Assembly: GCF_007860125.1 (NCBI RefSeq)
Contig: NZ_SJPW01000006.1
Span: 491,844-555,843, forward strand
Length of the DNA stretch: 64,000 nucleotides
From: Rubripirellula tenax
GTDB taxonomy: Bacteria; Planctomycetota; Planctomycetia; Pirellulales; Pirellulaceae
Reading direction: 5' to 3'
Part shown: in pieces, positions 8,574 to 16,799 of the stretch
How positions within the stretch are numbered: the first letter of the stretch is position 1
Layout: every line of letters starts with the position of its first letter
Notes under the pieces: model-generated
The model's database searches: none
What the model saw: only the letters and a program-made list of their open reading frames with translations
Told to the model about the DNA's origin: nothing
Translations under genes and position numbers: made by a program

Positions 8574-9920
8574 TTAAGCCAATTCCGTCAATCGGCCGCT
8601 GCTGTCGCCGATCGATTCAACAGGAGTCTCCATGGCGTCGAGCATCGACATGAACAGATTCGCCATTGGGCGTTCACTCTTGGGTTGGATCCAGCGGCCC
8701 GTTTGGAAGCTGCCGCCACCTCCGCCCGCCAAAATGATTGGCAAATCGCCGTGATCGTGGCGGTTTCCGTCGCTGATGCCGCTGCCGTAAAGGACCATCG
8801 ATTGGTCTAGCAACGTTCCACCGGTCGGATCGGCGATCGAGTCGAGCTTGTCCAGAAAGTACGCCAATTGCTCGACCAAATAGTAGTCGACCTTACGAAG
8901 ATTCTCGACCGTCGTTTCGACATTTCTGTGGTGACTCATTTGGTGGTGGCCTTCCTTGACACCCACTTCGGTGTACCGACGACTGCCGCCGGCGTTGTCC
9001 AGCATTAAGGTGGCGACGCGTGTCGTATCGGTCTGGAAACCGATCACCATCAAGTCGTACATCAATCGGGCGTGCTCGCGAAAGGATTCGACACGACCGA
9101 ACGGAACTTCGATATCGGGCAACGCCTTGAGATCTTCCTGTTCGGCACGGTGGATACGCATTTCGATCTCACGCACGCTGACGAAATACTCGTCCAGCTT
9201 TCGCCGGTCCGATTGCCCAACCGTCTTCATGATCTTTTCGGCGTCCACGCTGACCACATCCAAGATGCTTTGACGGTCGAGATTGCGTTTTCGATTGTCG
9301 CCCGCGTTGCCGCTGCTAAACATTCGCTCGAAAGCCATTCGAGGCGTGATCTCTTTGGGCATCGGCTGTGTCTCGTTGCGCCACGAAATATTTGATGAGT
9401 ACGCGCAACTGTATCCCGAGTCGCAGCTTCCGCCGCCACGGTTGACTTCTAAGCCCAGCTCGATCGACGGCAACCGCGTTGTATTCGCCAATTGTGTCGC
9501 AGCCACTTGATCGACCGAAATTCCCAGCCGGATATTCCCACTGGTCTTCACCGGGCGTGCCGCGGTCAGAAACGTTGACCCGCCGCGGGCATGGTCGCCA
9601 GCACCATCGCCATTGGATCGGCCATGATCGTGAGCCAAGTTGGAAATGACATTGATTTTCGACTGATGCGCCGCAAGCGGTTGAAGCGTTCGCGAAAGTT
9701 TCCAATCGTGCTCGGATCCCGTTGGTTTCCAGTCCGGCATGATCGCGCCGTTTGGAAAAAATATGCAAGCCATACGCTTGGGCGACTTCGGCGGTGAAGC
9801 GGCGAAGCCTCGCTTTGCAAGCGGCGTCATCGATTCCAACAACGGTAAACCAAGCGCCAATCCGGCACCGCGTAGCAATGTTCGTCGAGCAATGGACGGT
9901 CCCGTGATATTCGCAGTCAT
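8574..9920 (-). CDS. DUF1552 family TAT-exported protein
   Basis: 448 aa. The N-terminus SIARRTLLRGAGLALGLPLLES is a twin-arginine signal (Arg-Arg at about 12-13 with a hydrophobic core). The body matches the DUF1552 family of planctomycetes and related bacteria (ACIFFPNGAIMPDWKP, NVISNLAHDHG, HRNVETTVENLRKVDYYLVEQLAYFLDKL; blocks given separately in the protein, joined here from residues 300-345). SQWLYGSGISDGN-like text (VLYGSGISDGNRHDHGDLPI) near residue 390 is typical. Function is unknown; it resembles DUF1501-type sulfatase-fold proteins. It lies 65 bp downstream of the DUF1592 cytochrome gene, its usual partner. Confidence 0.85.
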   Translation of the reverse strand: MTANITGPSIARRTLLRGAGLALGLPLLESMTPLAKRGFAASPPKSPKRMACIFFPNGAIMPDWKPTGSEHDWKLSRTLQPLAAHQSKINVISNLAHDHGRSNGDGAGDHARGGSTFLTAARPVKTSGNIRLGISVDQVAATQLANTTRLPSIELGLEVNRGGGSCDSGYSCAYSSNISWRNETQPMPKEITPRMAFERMFSSGNAGDNRKRNLDRQSILDVVSVDAEKIMKTVGQSDRRKLDEYFVSVREIEMRIHRAEQEDLKALPDIEVPFGRVESFREHARLMYDLMVIGFQTDTTRVATLMLDNAGGSRRYTEVGVKEGHHQMSHHRNVETTVENLRKVDYYLVEQLAYFLDKLDSIADPTGGTLLDQSMVLYGSGISDGNRHDHGDLPIILAGGGGGSFQTGRWIQPKSERPMANLFMSMLDAMETPVESIGDSSGRLTELA

Positions 9921-9985
9921 GTTCGTCTTCTTTGATAGAGTCTCAATGAAAGTCCGATTGGACGTCTGGGATCAAGTCCTGACGC

Positions 9986-12478
9986 TTAAATTTGCCATTC
10001 GTAAAACTGAAATGGCCTGCTCATGATGACTTCGGTGATCAAGTCCACGAAGCGATAGTTTTTGTCCGCCGTCTCTTCGATGATCGCGTCGACAACACAT
10101 CGATCGTTAGGCGTTAGTTCGCGGCCGATCGCGTAGGTCAACAATCGGGTCGTCGCCGTGCGAGCAAACGATTCGGTTTCGGTCTTGCCCAGCAATTCAC
10201 TCAGCTCGACTGCGCCGTTGAACTCGCGTCGACCGGGAAGTTCACCGCTGGCGTCGATCGGTTTTCCACCTTCGTTTTTTCGGAACTGACCGACTGCATC
10301 AAACTGTTCGAGTCCGAAGCCCAGTTGATCCATGACACGATGACACGACGCACAAGACGGATCGGCGCGGTGTTGTTCCAGTTGCTCGCGGAAACTCAAA
10401 CCGGCCGAAGACAACTTCGCCTCGTCGATTTCCGGAACTCCGGGCGGCGGTTCGGGTGGCGGTGTTCCAAGGACATTTTCGAGGATCCATTTCCCTCGTC
10501 CTACCGGTGATGTTCGGTTCGGATTGCTGGTCAACGTCAACACACTGGCGTGCGAGAGGATCCCGCGACGAGGCGTTGCTTCCAATGACACTTTCACAAA
10601 ACGATCGTCGTTTGTGTTCGCCAGATTTTTAGGTGACAGCCCGTAGTGTTGGGCGAGCGGTTTGTTGACAAACGTGTAGTCGGCAGTCAATAGCTCCGAT
10701 ACCGGACGGTTCTGGCGCAGGATGTGTTGAAACAAGTTTTCCGTTTCGCCTGCCATCGACGATTTTAAGTTCGAATCGAATGTCTTGAATTGTTCTGTAT
10801 CGGCGTCGTGATCGGCCAACTTTCGTACGCCCAACCACTGGGACGCGAATTCGGTCGCTAACGATTCGGACTTTGGGTCGTCTAGCATGCGTTTGATCTG
10901 CCGCGGCACTTCCGCGTCTTTCAGTTTGCCCTGATCCGCTAGCCGCAACAGCGTTTCGTCTGGAATGCTACTCCATAGAAAATACGATAGCCGGGTCGCC
11001 AGTTGGTGTTGGGTCAGCGCAACCGACTCTGCTGCGTCGGGTTGTTTTCCGTTGGTTTGGGACGGTGGCGATTCCACTCGAAACAGGAACCTAGGTGAAA
11101 CCAGCACGGCGGCAACGGCAATTTGCAGGCCGCGATGGTAGCTTTCCCCACGACGGGTCGCGGCGAGGACTAAATCGGCATAGCGTTCGACCTCTTCATC
11201 CGAGACAGGGCCGCGGAACGCGTTTCGCATCAGCGGTTTCAAACACACGGCGGCTGATTCATCGACGTCGTACCAACCCTCGCCACGGCGTGGCGCGACT
11301 TTGCGGACGAGCGTTTTTTGAGTGCGAGGAAATAATTCGTCAGGAATCTTTGACGGTCCGGTCAAACTCATGCTGCGAAACAGTACCGAGTAGTCGTCGT
11401 ATTCGATGTCACGTTCCGGCTTCAGCGGTGTCTTGATCGACGCGTGCGCGCGCTTGACAAAGGCTGGATCGAGAGAGTCAAAATCTTTGCGATACGTCGT
11501 GCCGATCTCGAGAGGTTCGTCTTTGCCAAAGTACTGGACGAGCAACCGTCGCTTGCCGGGTTTCAAATTCAGCTTCACTTCGCCGCGACTGGATCCGCCG
11601 CTGCGGCCAAAGTGTTTGATTGTCATCGTACCGACAAGGATTCCCGTCTCGTCAAAGACGCCAGCAATTTGCGACTCCGCCCCCGATGGTGTCACGCCGC
11701 CGGCAAAACTCAAACGATATTCGCCGGCGAGCCGGACATCGAAATCCGCCCACACAAAACTGTTTGGTTTCATGAACAAGCCAAAGAAGCTGCCGACTTT
11801 ACGGTCACCGTGGGTATACAGTTGGTCGCTGGGACGATTCTCCTCCAGCGTTTCGATCGTATCTGGATCGACGATCACTGCCTCCGCAACTTCTTCCGCC
11901 GCAGATAAGTATTTTTCCATCAACAACGGTGACATCGATAACAGGTCACCGTTGTTGTCAAATCCCGCACCGGTTTCGTCGGAGGGGAATTGGTCGGCGG
12001 GCCGCAGATCCATTTCGAATAGATCACGGATCGAACGGTTGTATTCGGCGCGATTGAGACGTCGAGCCGTCACTTTGCCGGGCCGCGGACGCGTGTCGCA
12101 CGATACGGCGAACATCGATTGGTCGAGCGCTTCAACAAGCTGTTTGCGTTCATCGTCAGACGGCAGGTCAGCATCTTCGGGCGGCATCGCGCCGAAGCGG
12201 ACCATTTCCATCACACGCTCCATCGAATTGACACCGCCATCAGAATCCGAGAGTGTTTCGAAGTTGGATAAGTCCCATTCGGCCTCGGCGTTGTCCGCGT
12301 TGTGGCAATCGAGACAATATTTCTGCAGGAGTGGCCAACCCACTTTTGACCAATGCTCGGTCGCCGCTGAATGTGTCTTGGATGGGCTAGTATCGGATCC
12401 GTCGGCAAGCAATCTGGCGTTGCTGATTGCGATCAACACAAACGCAAGAACGTTGAAATGGATCCGTGTAGGCAACAC
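9986..12478 (-). CDS. Planctomycete c-type cytochrome, DUF1587/1592/1588/1585 architecture
   Basis: 830 aa from a GTG start with a Sec signal peptide (NVLAFVLIAISNARLLADG). A haem c site CLDCH lies at residues 55-59 within a PSD1-like domain (KYCLDCHNADNAEAEWDL). RLNRAEYNRSIRDLF is the DUF1587 signature. Middle and C-terminal blocks (LSYFLWSSIPDETLLRLADQG, RRGILSHASVLTLTSNPNRTSP, then CASCHRVMDQLGFGLEQFDAVG) match the DUF1592, DUF1588 and DUF1585 modules; CASCH is a second haem c motif. It is probably a periplasmic dihaem cytochrome. Followed by its DUF1552 partner. The catalysed reaction is unknown. Confidence 0.87.
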   Translation of the reverse strand: MLPTRIHFNVLAFVLIAISNARLLADGSDTSPSKTHSAATEHWSKVGWPLLQKYCLDCHNADNAEAEWDLSNFETLSDSDGGVNSMERVMEMVRFGAMPPEDADLPSDDERKQLVEALDQSMFAVSCDTRPRPGKVTARRLNRAEYNRSIRDLFEMDLRPADQFPSDETGAGFDNNGDLLSMSPLLMEKYLSAAEEVAEAVIVDPDTIETLEENRPSDQLYTHGDRKVGSFFGLFMKPNSFVWADFDVRLAGEYRLSFAGGVTPSGAESQIAGVFDETGILVGTMTIKHFGRSGGSSRGEVKLNLKPGKRRLLVQYFGKDEPLEIGTTYRKDFDSLDPAFVKRAHASIKTPLKPERDIEYDDYSVLFRSMSLTGPSKIPDELFPRTQKTLVRKVAPRRGEGWYDVDESAAVCLKPLMRNAFRGPVSDEEVERYADLVLAATRRGESYHRGLQIAVAAVLVSPRFLFRVESPPSQTNGKQPDAAESVALTQHQLATRLSYFLWSSIPDETLLRLADQGKLKDAEVPRQIKRMLDDPKSESLATEFASQWLGVRKLADHDADTEQFKTFDSNLKSSMAGETENLFQHILRQNRPVSELLTADYTFVNKPLAQHYGLSPKNLANTNDDRFVKVSLEATPRRGILSHASVLTLTSNPNRTSPVGRGKWILENVLGTPPPEPPPGVPEIDEAKLSSAGLSFREQLEQHRADPSCASCHRVMDQLGFGLEQFDAVGQFRKNEGGKPIDASGELPGRREFNGAVELSELLGKTETESFARTATTRLLTYAIGRELTPNDRCVVDAIIEETADKNYRFVDLITEVIMSRPFQFYEWQI

Positions 12479-12770
12479 AGTGGACGATCCTGATCCGAGG
12501 AAATGCGGCCGGCGAAGCTACTAACTTCCGATGTGAACCGCGACCGTAGTCGTCGCCGATCAACATCGAGCAAGTCTTTGCGGTAGAGGATACCGCTTTC
12601 GTCAGCCTGAAAGGTGGGGACGTTGGTACGCCAACGTTGCCCTAATTATAGAGAAGATCCCACCCTTTGCTAGATCCATCTCGGGGGATGAACCGGAGTC
12701 GCTGGTCGCAAAATCGGCTGGTTTTTGCCGATCGAATGTCCGGTTCCAGTCCTGCGTGGACGAACGATCG

Positions 12771-13244
12771 TCATACCGACTGGATTTCCGAAGGTTCAGC
12801 CTGCATGCCAACCTGGGCGCGTAGTCGCTCGTTTTCAGCCTTCAAGGTTTCCAGCTGTCCCAGCACAATATTGAAGTCGTCCGCAGCTTCCATCCAGAAG
12901 TCACCGGTTCGAAATTTGATGGGACCGATCGGTTGGTCTTGGGACAGCGCCCGCAGTGCCGTTCGCAGTCGGTACATCGGGCCGGCAAATCGATTGCTCA
13001 ACTTTAGCGAGTCCCGCAAAAAGACCGGTAAAAGCATTAGCATCACAAAAAGCAGCGGAGTTTGCGCACGAAGCGATGTCCACGCTGATTGAAAAAAGGG
13101 CTGGTCGCCGGCGGTAAACATGACCCGCACCATGGTGCTGATCGAGATCAAACAGACCAGAAAGAGCGTCCAATGTCCGACCAATCGACCGGCTATCGCC
13201 CACTGGACTTTCGGGTCCACCAGGATTCTTGAGCGTTCGTACAT
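12771..13244 (-). CDS. Membrane protein with HAMP-like region
   Basis: 157 aa. Two hydrophobic segments (about 20-42, GHWTLFLVCLISISTMVRVMF; and 64-80, PLLFVMLMLLPVFL) flank a short polar loop. After them comes NRFAGPMYRLRTALRALSQDQPIGPIKFRTGDFW (two blocks), like a HAMP linker, and a coiled-coil end (LGQLETLKAENERLRAQ). It looks like the membrane anchor and HAMP part of a sensor with no output domain. Similar short planctomycete proteins are annotated only as hypothetical. It is monocistronic and divergent from the next gene. Confidence 0.6.
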   Translation of the reverse strand: MYERSRILVDPKVQWAIAGRLVGHWTLFLVCLISISTMVRVMFTAGDQPFFQSAWTSLRAQTPLLFVMLMLLPVFLRDSLKLSNRFAGPMYRLRTALRALSQDQPIGPIKFRTGDFWMEAADDFNIVLGQLETLKAENERLRAQVGMQAEPSEIQSV

Positions 13245-13576
13245 GCTTCGCTTCGTTTTTACAGATGTTGAAATAGTGATGTATCAACGGAGCATTGCCC
13301 GGTGCTCCGAGAAAACGTAGCTCGCAGTGTGAAACTCTGCGGTTGATTCCGAAGAATCCGGTACTAGTTCTTGCCTTCGGCGATGCGATGTTCGGTCACC
13401 ACCGTCACAGTCGTCGTGACCGGATCGATCCGATAGCGATTAGCGCAATCATGCCGACGGATGCTGGGTCGCCCGAAGCAGAAGCAGCGCGGTGCCGATT
13501 GTATTCATTAACCGGATTTCGGCAGTCTGCCGGAATATCGGACCTCGAACCGTGACGCACCAGGAGTTTCGCGCTC
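13245..13576. other. Divergent intergenic region
   Basis: 332 bases between oppositely oriented genes at 12771 (leftward) and 13577 (rightward). It must hold two promoters; I could not identify convincing boxes, a repeat or a small gene in it. A purine-rich AGGAG lies about 11 bases before the rightward ATG. Confidence 0.35.
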
Positions 13577-14590
13577 ATGCCACTTCGACTGACACCGGCC
13601 GCAACCGCGATCCTTTCCCGCTTTTCTCTGGGGATAGGTTGCTTGGGGTTTTTCCTGGGCTTAGGTTCGCAATCGCTCACCAACGCGACCGCCGCCGCAG
13701 ATCAACCGGCGCCCGTGGAACGATTGGGTCGATGGTCGGGATACGGATGGAGCGATGGGTATCACGCCTGTGCCGGTTCGGGCGTTCGCTTGGGGGCGGA
13801 CCTGCCGCCGAAATCCTATGCCGATACCCGCGGCGCGAATCAAGGCGGAATGTCGCGGGGGAAACTCGACGGACACGGACATATGCAGGGGACAACATTC
13901 TACGATCGCTTTGATACTGCGCGAGGTTGCGACGCCGGTACAGGATGCGATGCTTATGGTTGCGACGCAGGTGGTTGCAATCACTTCGGTCACGATCCCG
14001 TCGGCGACAACCAAGCCCCTTACCTAGCAAGAGCCGACGTTCATCAAATTCAGTCCACCATGCCGGAACCGGCTTCAACCTATACCCGCGTCGACGTGCC
14101 CCCACACCTTGATCCATACTCAATGGACAGTCCTCTGGACGGATTTAGCAGCCCGATTCGATCGTTAGATCAGCCCGTCGTTTCGTTTGAAACGATTCAA
14201 CTGCCCAAAGACCAACGATCACCAATTCGACCGACCGAAGCTCCCAAGCACATTCGACCCGAGGCTCTGGAAACCGCATCGGTGTCTATCGAGCTGCCCG
14301 TCACGTTTCAGAACAGTTCGCTGCCGTCGAGTCTGGCAATCACTTCTCTGGATCGCAAAACGCCAAGTGATAGTGATATCGCTGCAGCACCCCACAGCAC
14401 CGATCAACCCGCAGCAAGTCAAGCATCTGTGACTCCATCGGAACCATCGCGGCCGACCCGTTTGCCACGTGTTGAATCAGGGCAGCAATCTCGGGTCGCC
14501 ACGCGGCTATCGGATGACTCAACGAATGTTGAAGGTGTACAGGGGGCGGTCGAAACGTCCTCCGTGAGAAACAATCCCTTCGTTCGCTAA
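13577..14590 (+). CDS. Secreted protein with Cys-rich CDAxG repeats
   Basis: 337 aa. The N-terminus has a long hydrophobic signal (ILSRFSLGIGCLGFFLGLG) ending near ATAAADQ. Around residues 115-138 is a short tandem Cys motif (RGCDAGTGCDAYGCDAGGCNH, given as four spaced CDAxG-like units). The rest is Pro/Ser/Thr-rich and probably disordered (repeated Q-L-P and S-L-P phrases). No known domain is visible. A surface or wall-associated role, or metal binding by the Cys/His cluster, is possible but unproven. An AGGAG lies about 11 nt before the ATG. Confidence 0.6.
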   Translation: MPLRLTPAATAILSRFSLGIGCLGFFLGLGSQSLTNATAAADQPAPVERLGRWSGYGWSDGYHACAGSGVRLGADLPPKSYADTRGANQGGMSRGKLDGHGHMQGTTFYDRFDTARGCDAGTGCDAYGCDAGGCNHFGHDPVGDNQAPYLARADVHQIQSTMPEPASTYTRVDVPPHLDPYSMDSPLDGFSSPIRSLDQPVVSFETIQLPKDQRSPIRPTEAPKHIRPEALETASVSIELPVTFQNSSLPSSLAITSLDRKTPSDSDIAAAPHSTDQPAASQASVTPSEPSRPTRLPRVESGQQSRVATRLSDDSTNVEGVQGAVETSSVRNNPFVR

Positions 14591-14849
14591 CGAAGCGCGT
14601 GAGATGCGAGACCTACTGCATCGTCCTTAGCGAGTCTGGTTCCCATCCGACGTCGCAACGCGATTGGCATCGGTTATGCCAAACCAGAGGAACGAGGATT
14701 CAAACAGGTTGCCAGTCGAATCCTCATTCAACTCGGTCGACGGCATCGTTCGATAGCGACGGTTATCGCTCGAAGAATTGAATGTGACTGCTTATGCGAA
14801 CGAGACGACCGAGCAGTTCCATTGAACCGAAGCAGGTCGCGTTGACCGG

Positions 14850-15020
14850 CTACTTCGTTCCGCTTGGGCTCTGTTCGGCCGAAAGGTCGACGCCCGCCGG
14901 GGTGATGTACTGGTCCATCTCATTGGGATCGGCAACGACACCGGATTTTGGTTCAGAGCATCCGATGATCGATGCGCAAAAGACGACGAGAACGAAGGGA
15001 AGCAAAACAAATTTTTTCAC
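14850..15020 (-). CDS. 56-residue lipoprotein following the DUF1559 gene
   Basis: A small gene read directly from the sequence: GTG at 15020, stop TAG at 14850-14852, 56 aa. It begins with a lysine-rich n-region (KKFVLLPFVLVVFCA) and a lipobox-like IIGC, so the mature lipidated chain is about 36 residues (SEPKSGVVADPNEMDQYIT, ending LSAEQSPSGTK). An AGGA ribosome-binding site lies about 9 nt upstream. It follows the pseudopilin-like DUF1559 gene on the same strand 104 bp downstream, separated by a hairpin. Small lipoproteins often sit next to DUF1559 genes in planctomycetes; their function is unknown. Confidence 0.65.
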   Translation of the reverse strand: MKKFVLLPFVLVVFCASIIGCSEPKSGVVADPNEMDQYITPAGVDLSAEQSPSGTK

Positions 15021-15056
15021 GCTGATGTTCCTAATTGTAGGTGGTTCGAGAAAGAC

Positions 15057-15091
15057 AACGCCCCGTCAACCATGGCGATCGACGGGGCGTT
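15057..15091 (-). terminator. Strong hairpin between DUF1559 gene and small lipoprotein gene
   Basis: AACGCCCCGTC (15057-15067) and GACGGGGCGTT (15081-15091) form a perfect 11-bp stem with a 13-nt loop. It lies 34 bp after the DUF1559 stop. On the minus strand the stem is followed by GTCTTTCTC, only weakly T-rich, so it may attenuate transcription into, or protect the mRNA of, the neighbouring genes rather than fully terminate. Confidence 0.6.
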
Positions 15092-15124
15092 TTGAGTAGC
15101 TAAGCGCTGAACCATCGTTGAAGA

Positions 15125-16405
15125 CTACAGTTCTTCTTGGATGACTTCTTTGCTGGCACGTGTACCCAAGGAACCCCACAATCCATATGGACTTTGAGCA
15201 CCGGGTACCGGAGCGGGTGACGTGTTGCTCAACCGAACGGGACCCGAGCTTTGGTTGCCGGCTTCGATCGAGTCGGTAATGAACTTCACGGCGCCATCGG
15301 CGAACAGAACGTGACAGCCACCTTGGTGGTAGCTAGAAGGAGGCAATGCACCGGTTTCGCGAAGTCCACGCCAACCCAAGCAAGTTGCTTTGTTCGGTGG
15401 GCGCGTCGTGTTGAAGCCAGTCGTTACCGGACCGCCGTAGGCCCACATGTAACCGCGAGCGCTGCGTGAACGCCAAGTCTCGGTGCCGGCTGCGTTCATC
15501 GAAAGGGTGTCCACACCTGCAACCCAAAAAGTGGGTCGAAGTGGGTCAATGCTGACATCACAAGCGAGCAGGTTTCCGAGCTCAGCCGCTTGACCGCTTC
15601 GGTTGCGAACACCAGTGTTGACGACGGGGTCCGTTCGGACGTCGCGGTCACCCAGGTTCGTTGCGATTTCTGCACAAGCCAAAGTGTTCGACAATCCGTC
15701 AAGAATGTCGCGGAACTTTGTCCCTTGATAAGGAATGAAGACGCCACGGCACGATGCACGCGCTTGTTCCGCAGCCGCTTGGTTCAGTGGCCAAACGCCG
15801 TTGGCTTGTTGAACGCCGGCGCCTTCGTGCGTCTTGTCGATCGCGTCCCCCAAACAACCGGCGTAGTTCGTACGCCCTTGTGCGGGAAGACCAACCCCCG
15901 GATCACTTGGGCAACGAAGTGTTTGGATCTCGTTGAACCAAGGCGTGTAGTTGCGGCCACCGTTGTTGTTGGCACCGGGGTCGGTGTCGGGCGACGGTCC
16001 CATTGCGGCGAACAAGCCGGTCAATGATCCGTTGAGTGCCAAGCCAATGCCGCCCGGGTTGGAAATCTGTTCCCAGATCGCTTGTTGCTCGATGAACGGT
16101 GTGATGCCAACCAAGAAACTTAGCTTGTTGTTTGCCGCAATCACGCTGTCGGCCGTGTAAGCGAGGCCAGCAACGTGCGGACCGGCGCACTGGGCCGGAA
16201 GCTGATTGTAGGCCGAGTGATAGTTGTGAAGACCAAGCCCAATTTGCTTGAAATTATTGCTGCAGCTCATACGACGGGCTGCTTCGCGTGCGGCCTGAAC
16301 AGCCGGCAACAAGAGACCTACCAAGACGCCGATGATCGCAATGACGACCAACAATTCGACCAGGGTAAAACCGCTTTGCGAGCGGCGGCGCATAACTCTT
16401 ACCAT
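15125..16405 (-). CDS. DUF1559 pseudopilin-like protein
   Basis: 426 aa. The ATG at 16405 is preferred because a GGAGA ribosome-binding site lies 6-7 nt upstream; an in-frame ATG at 16393 is the alternative. The N-terminus is a type IV prepilin-like signal: basic leader RVMRRRSQSG, then FTLVELLVVIAIIGVLVGLLLPAVQAAREAARR (cleavage after Gly, Glu5 present). The large C-terminal domain has four-plus cysteines and ends with YHQGGCHVLFADGAVKFI, the H-x-G-G...ADG motif of the family. These proteins are greatly expanded in planctomycetes and are thought to form pseudopilus or surface structures. No prepilin peptidase is in the window. Confidence 0.93.
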   Translation of the reverse strand: MVRVMRRRSQSGFTLVELLVVIAIIGVLVGLLLPAVQAAREAARRMSCSNNFKQIGLGLHNYHSAYNQLPAQCAGPHVAGLAYTADSVIAANNKLSFLVGITPFIEQQAIWEQISNPGGIGLALNGSLTGLFAAMGPSPDTDPGANNNGGRNYTPWFNEIQTLRCPSDPGVGLPAQGRTNYAGCLGDAIDKTHEGAGVQQANGVWPLNQAAAEQARASCRGVFIPYQGTKFRDILDGLSNTLACAEIATNLGDRDVRTDPVVNTGVRNRSGQAAELGNLLACDVSIDPLRPTFWVAGVDTLSMNAAGTETWRSRSARGYMWAYGGPVTTGFNTTRPPNKATCLGWRGLRETGALPPSSYHQGGCHVLFADGAVKFITDSIEAGNQSSGPVRLSNTSPAPVPGAQSPYGLWGSLGTRASKEVIQEEL

Positions 16406-16799
16406 ACACTTCTCCAGTAAAACGAAACGAAAGCCAAGAGATTCCCATCGTGCTTCGTTCACAACGAACGTTTCAAATGGGGCAACAGGAAGACAACCAG
16501 CAAAACAGAACAAAGCAACAAGCGAGAAGGTCTCTTTGCCGAGCTGGCTTAAGAAGAAGAGACTTTGTCAGGTTGTGCTAACGTCTGATTCATTCACTAT
16601 CGAAGGAGCTTCCCGTCGGGACTCTTTCAACGTGAAAGAGTCAACGAGTTAAATACTTAACAACCTGCTGCTCGGCGAGTAGCGGCTAGATCAACGGAAA
16701 GTCAAAGATTTTTGAAAATACTTTTCAATGACCGTGCCTTGCCATTTCGGCAATGGCTGATCGGGCGATCGCGTTGATGACCGGTTGGCGTAAGGCCAG
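16406..16799. other. Intergenic leader with three hairpins
   Basis: 394 bases between the FG-GAP lipoprotein stop and the DUF1559 start, both on the minus strand. Inverted repeats seen: GACTCTTTC/GAAAGAGTC (16620-16628, 16634-16642, loop AACGT), TTGAAAA/TTTTCAA (16712-16718, 16722-16728) and GCCATT/AATGGC (16741-16746, 16752-16757). The last lies about 43 bp after the upstream stop. They may serve termination or the DUF1559 leader; none has a textbook T-tract. No gene is visible. Confidence 0.45.

Noticed and set aside
11406-12524. 372-aa rightward ORF
   Set aside because: It lies entirely opposite the DUF1592 cytochrome gene, which has clear motifs.
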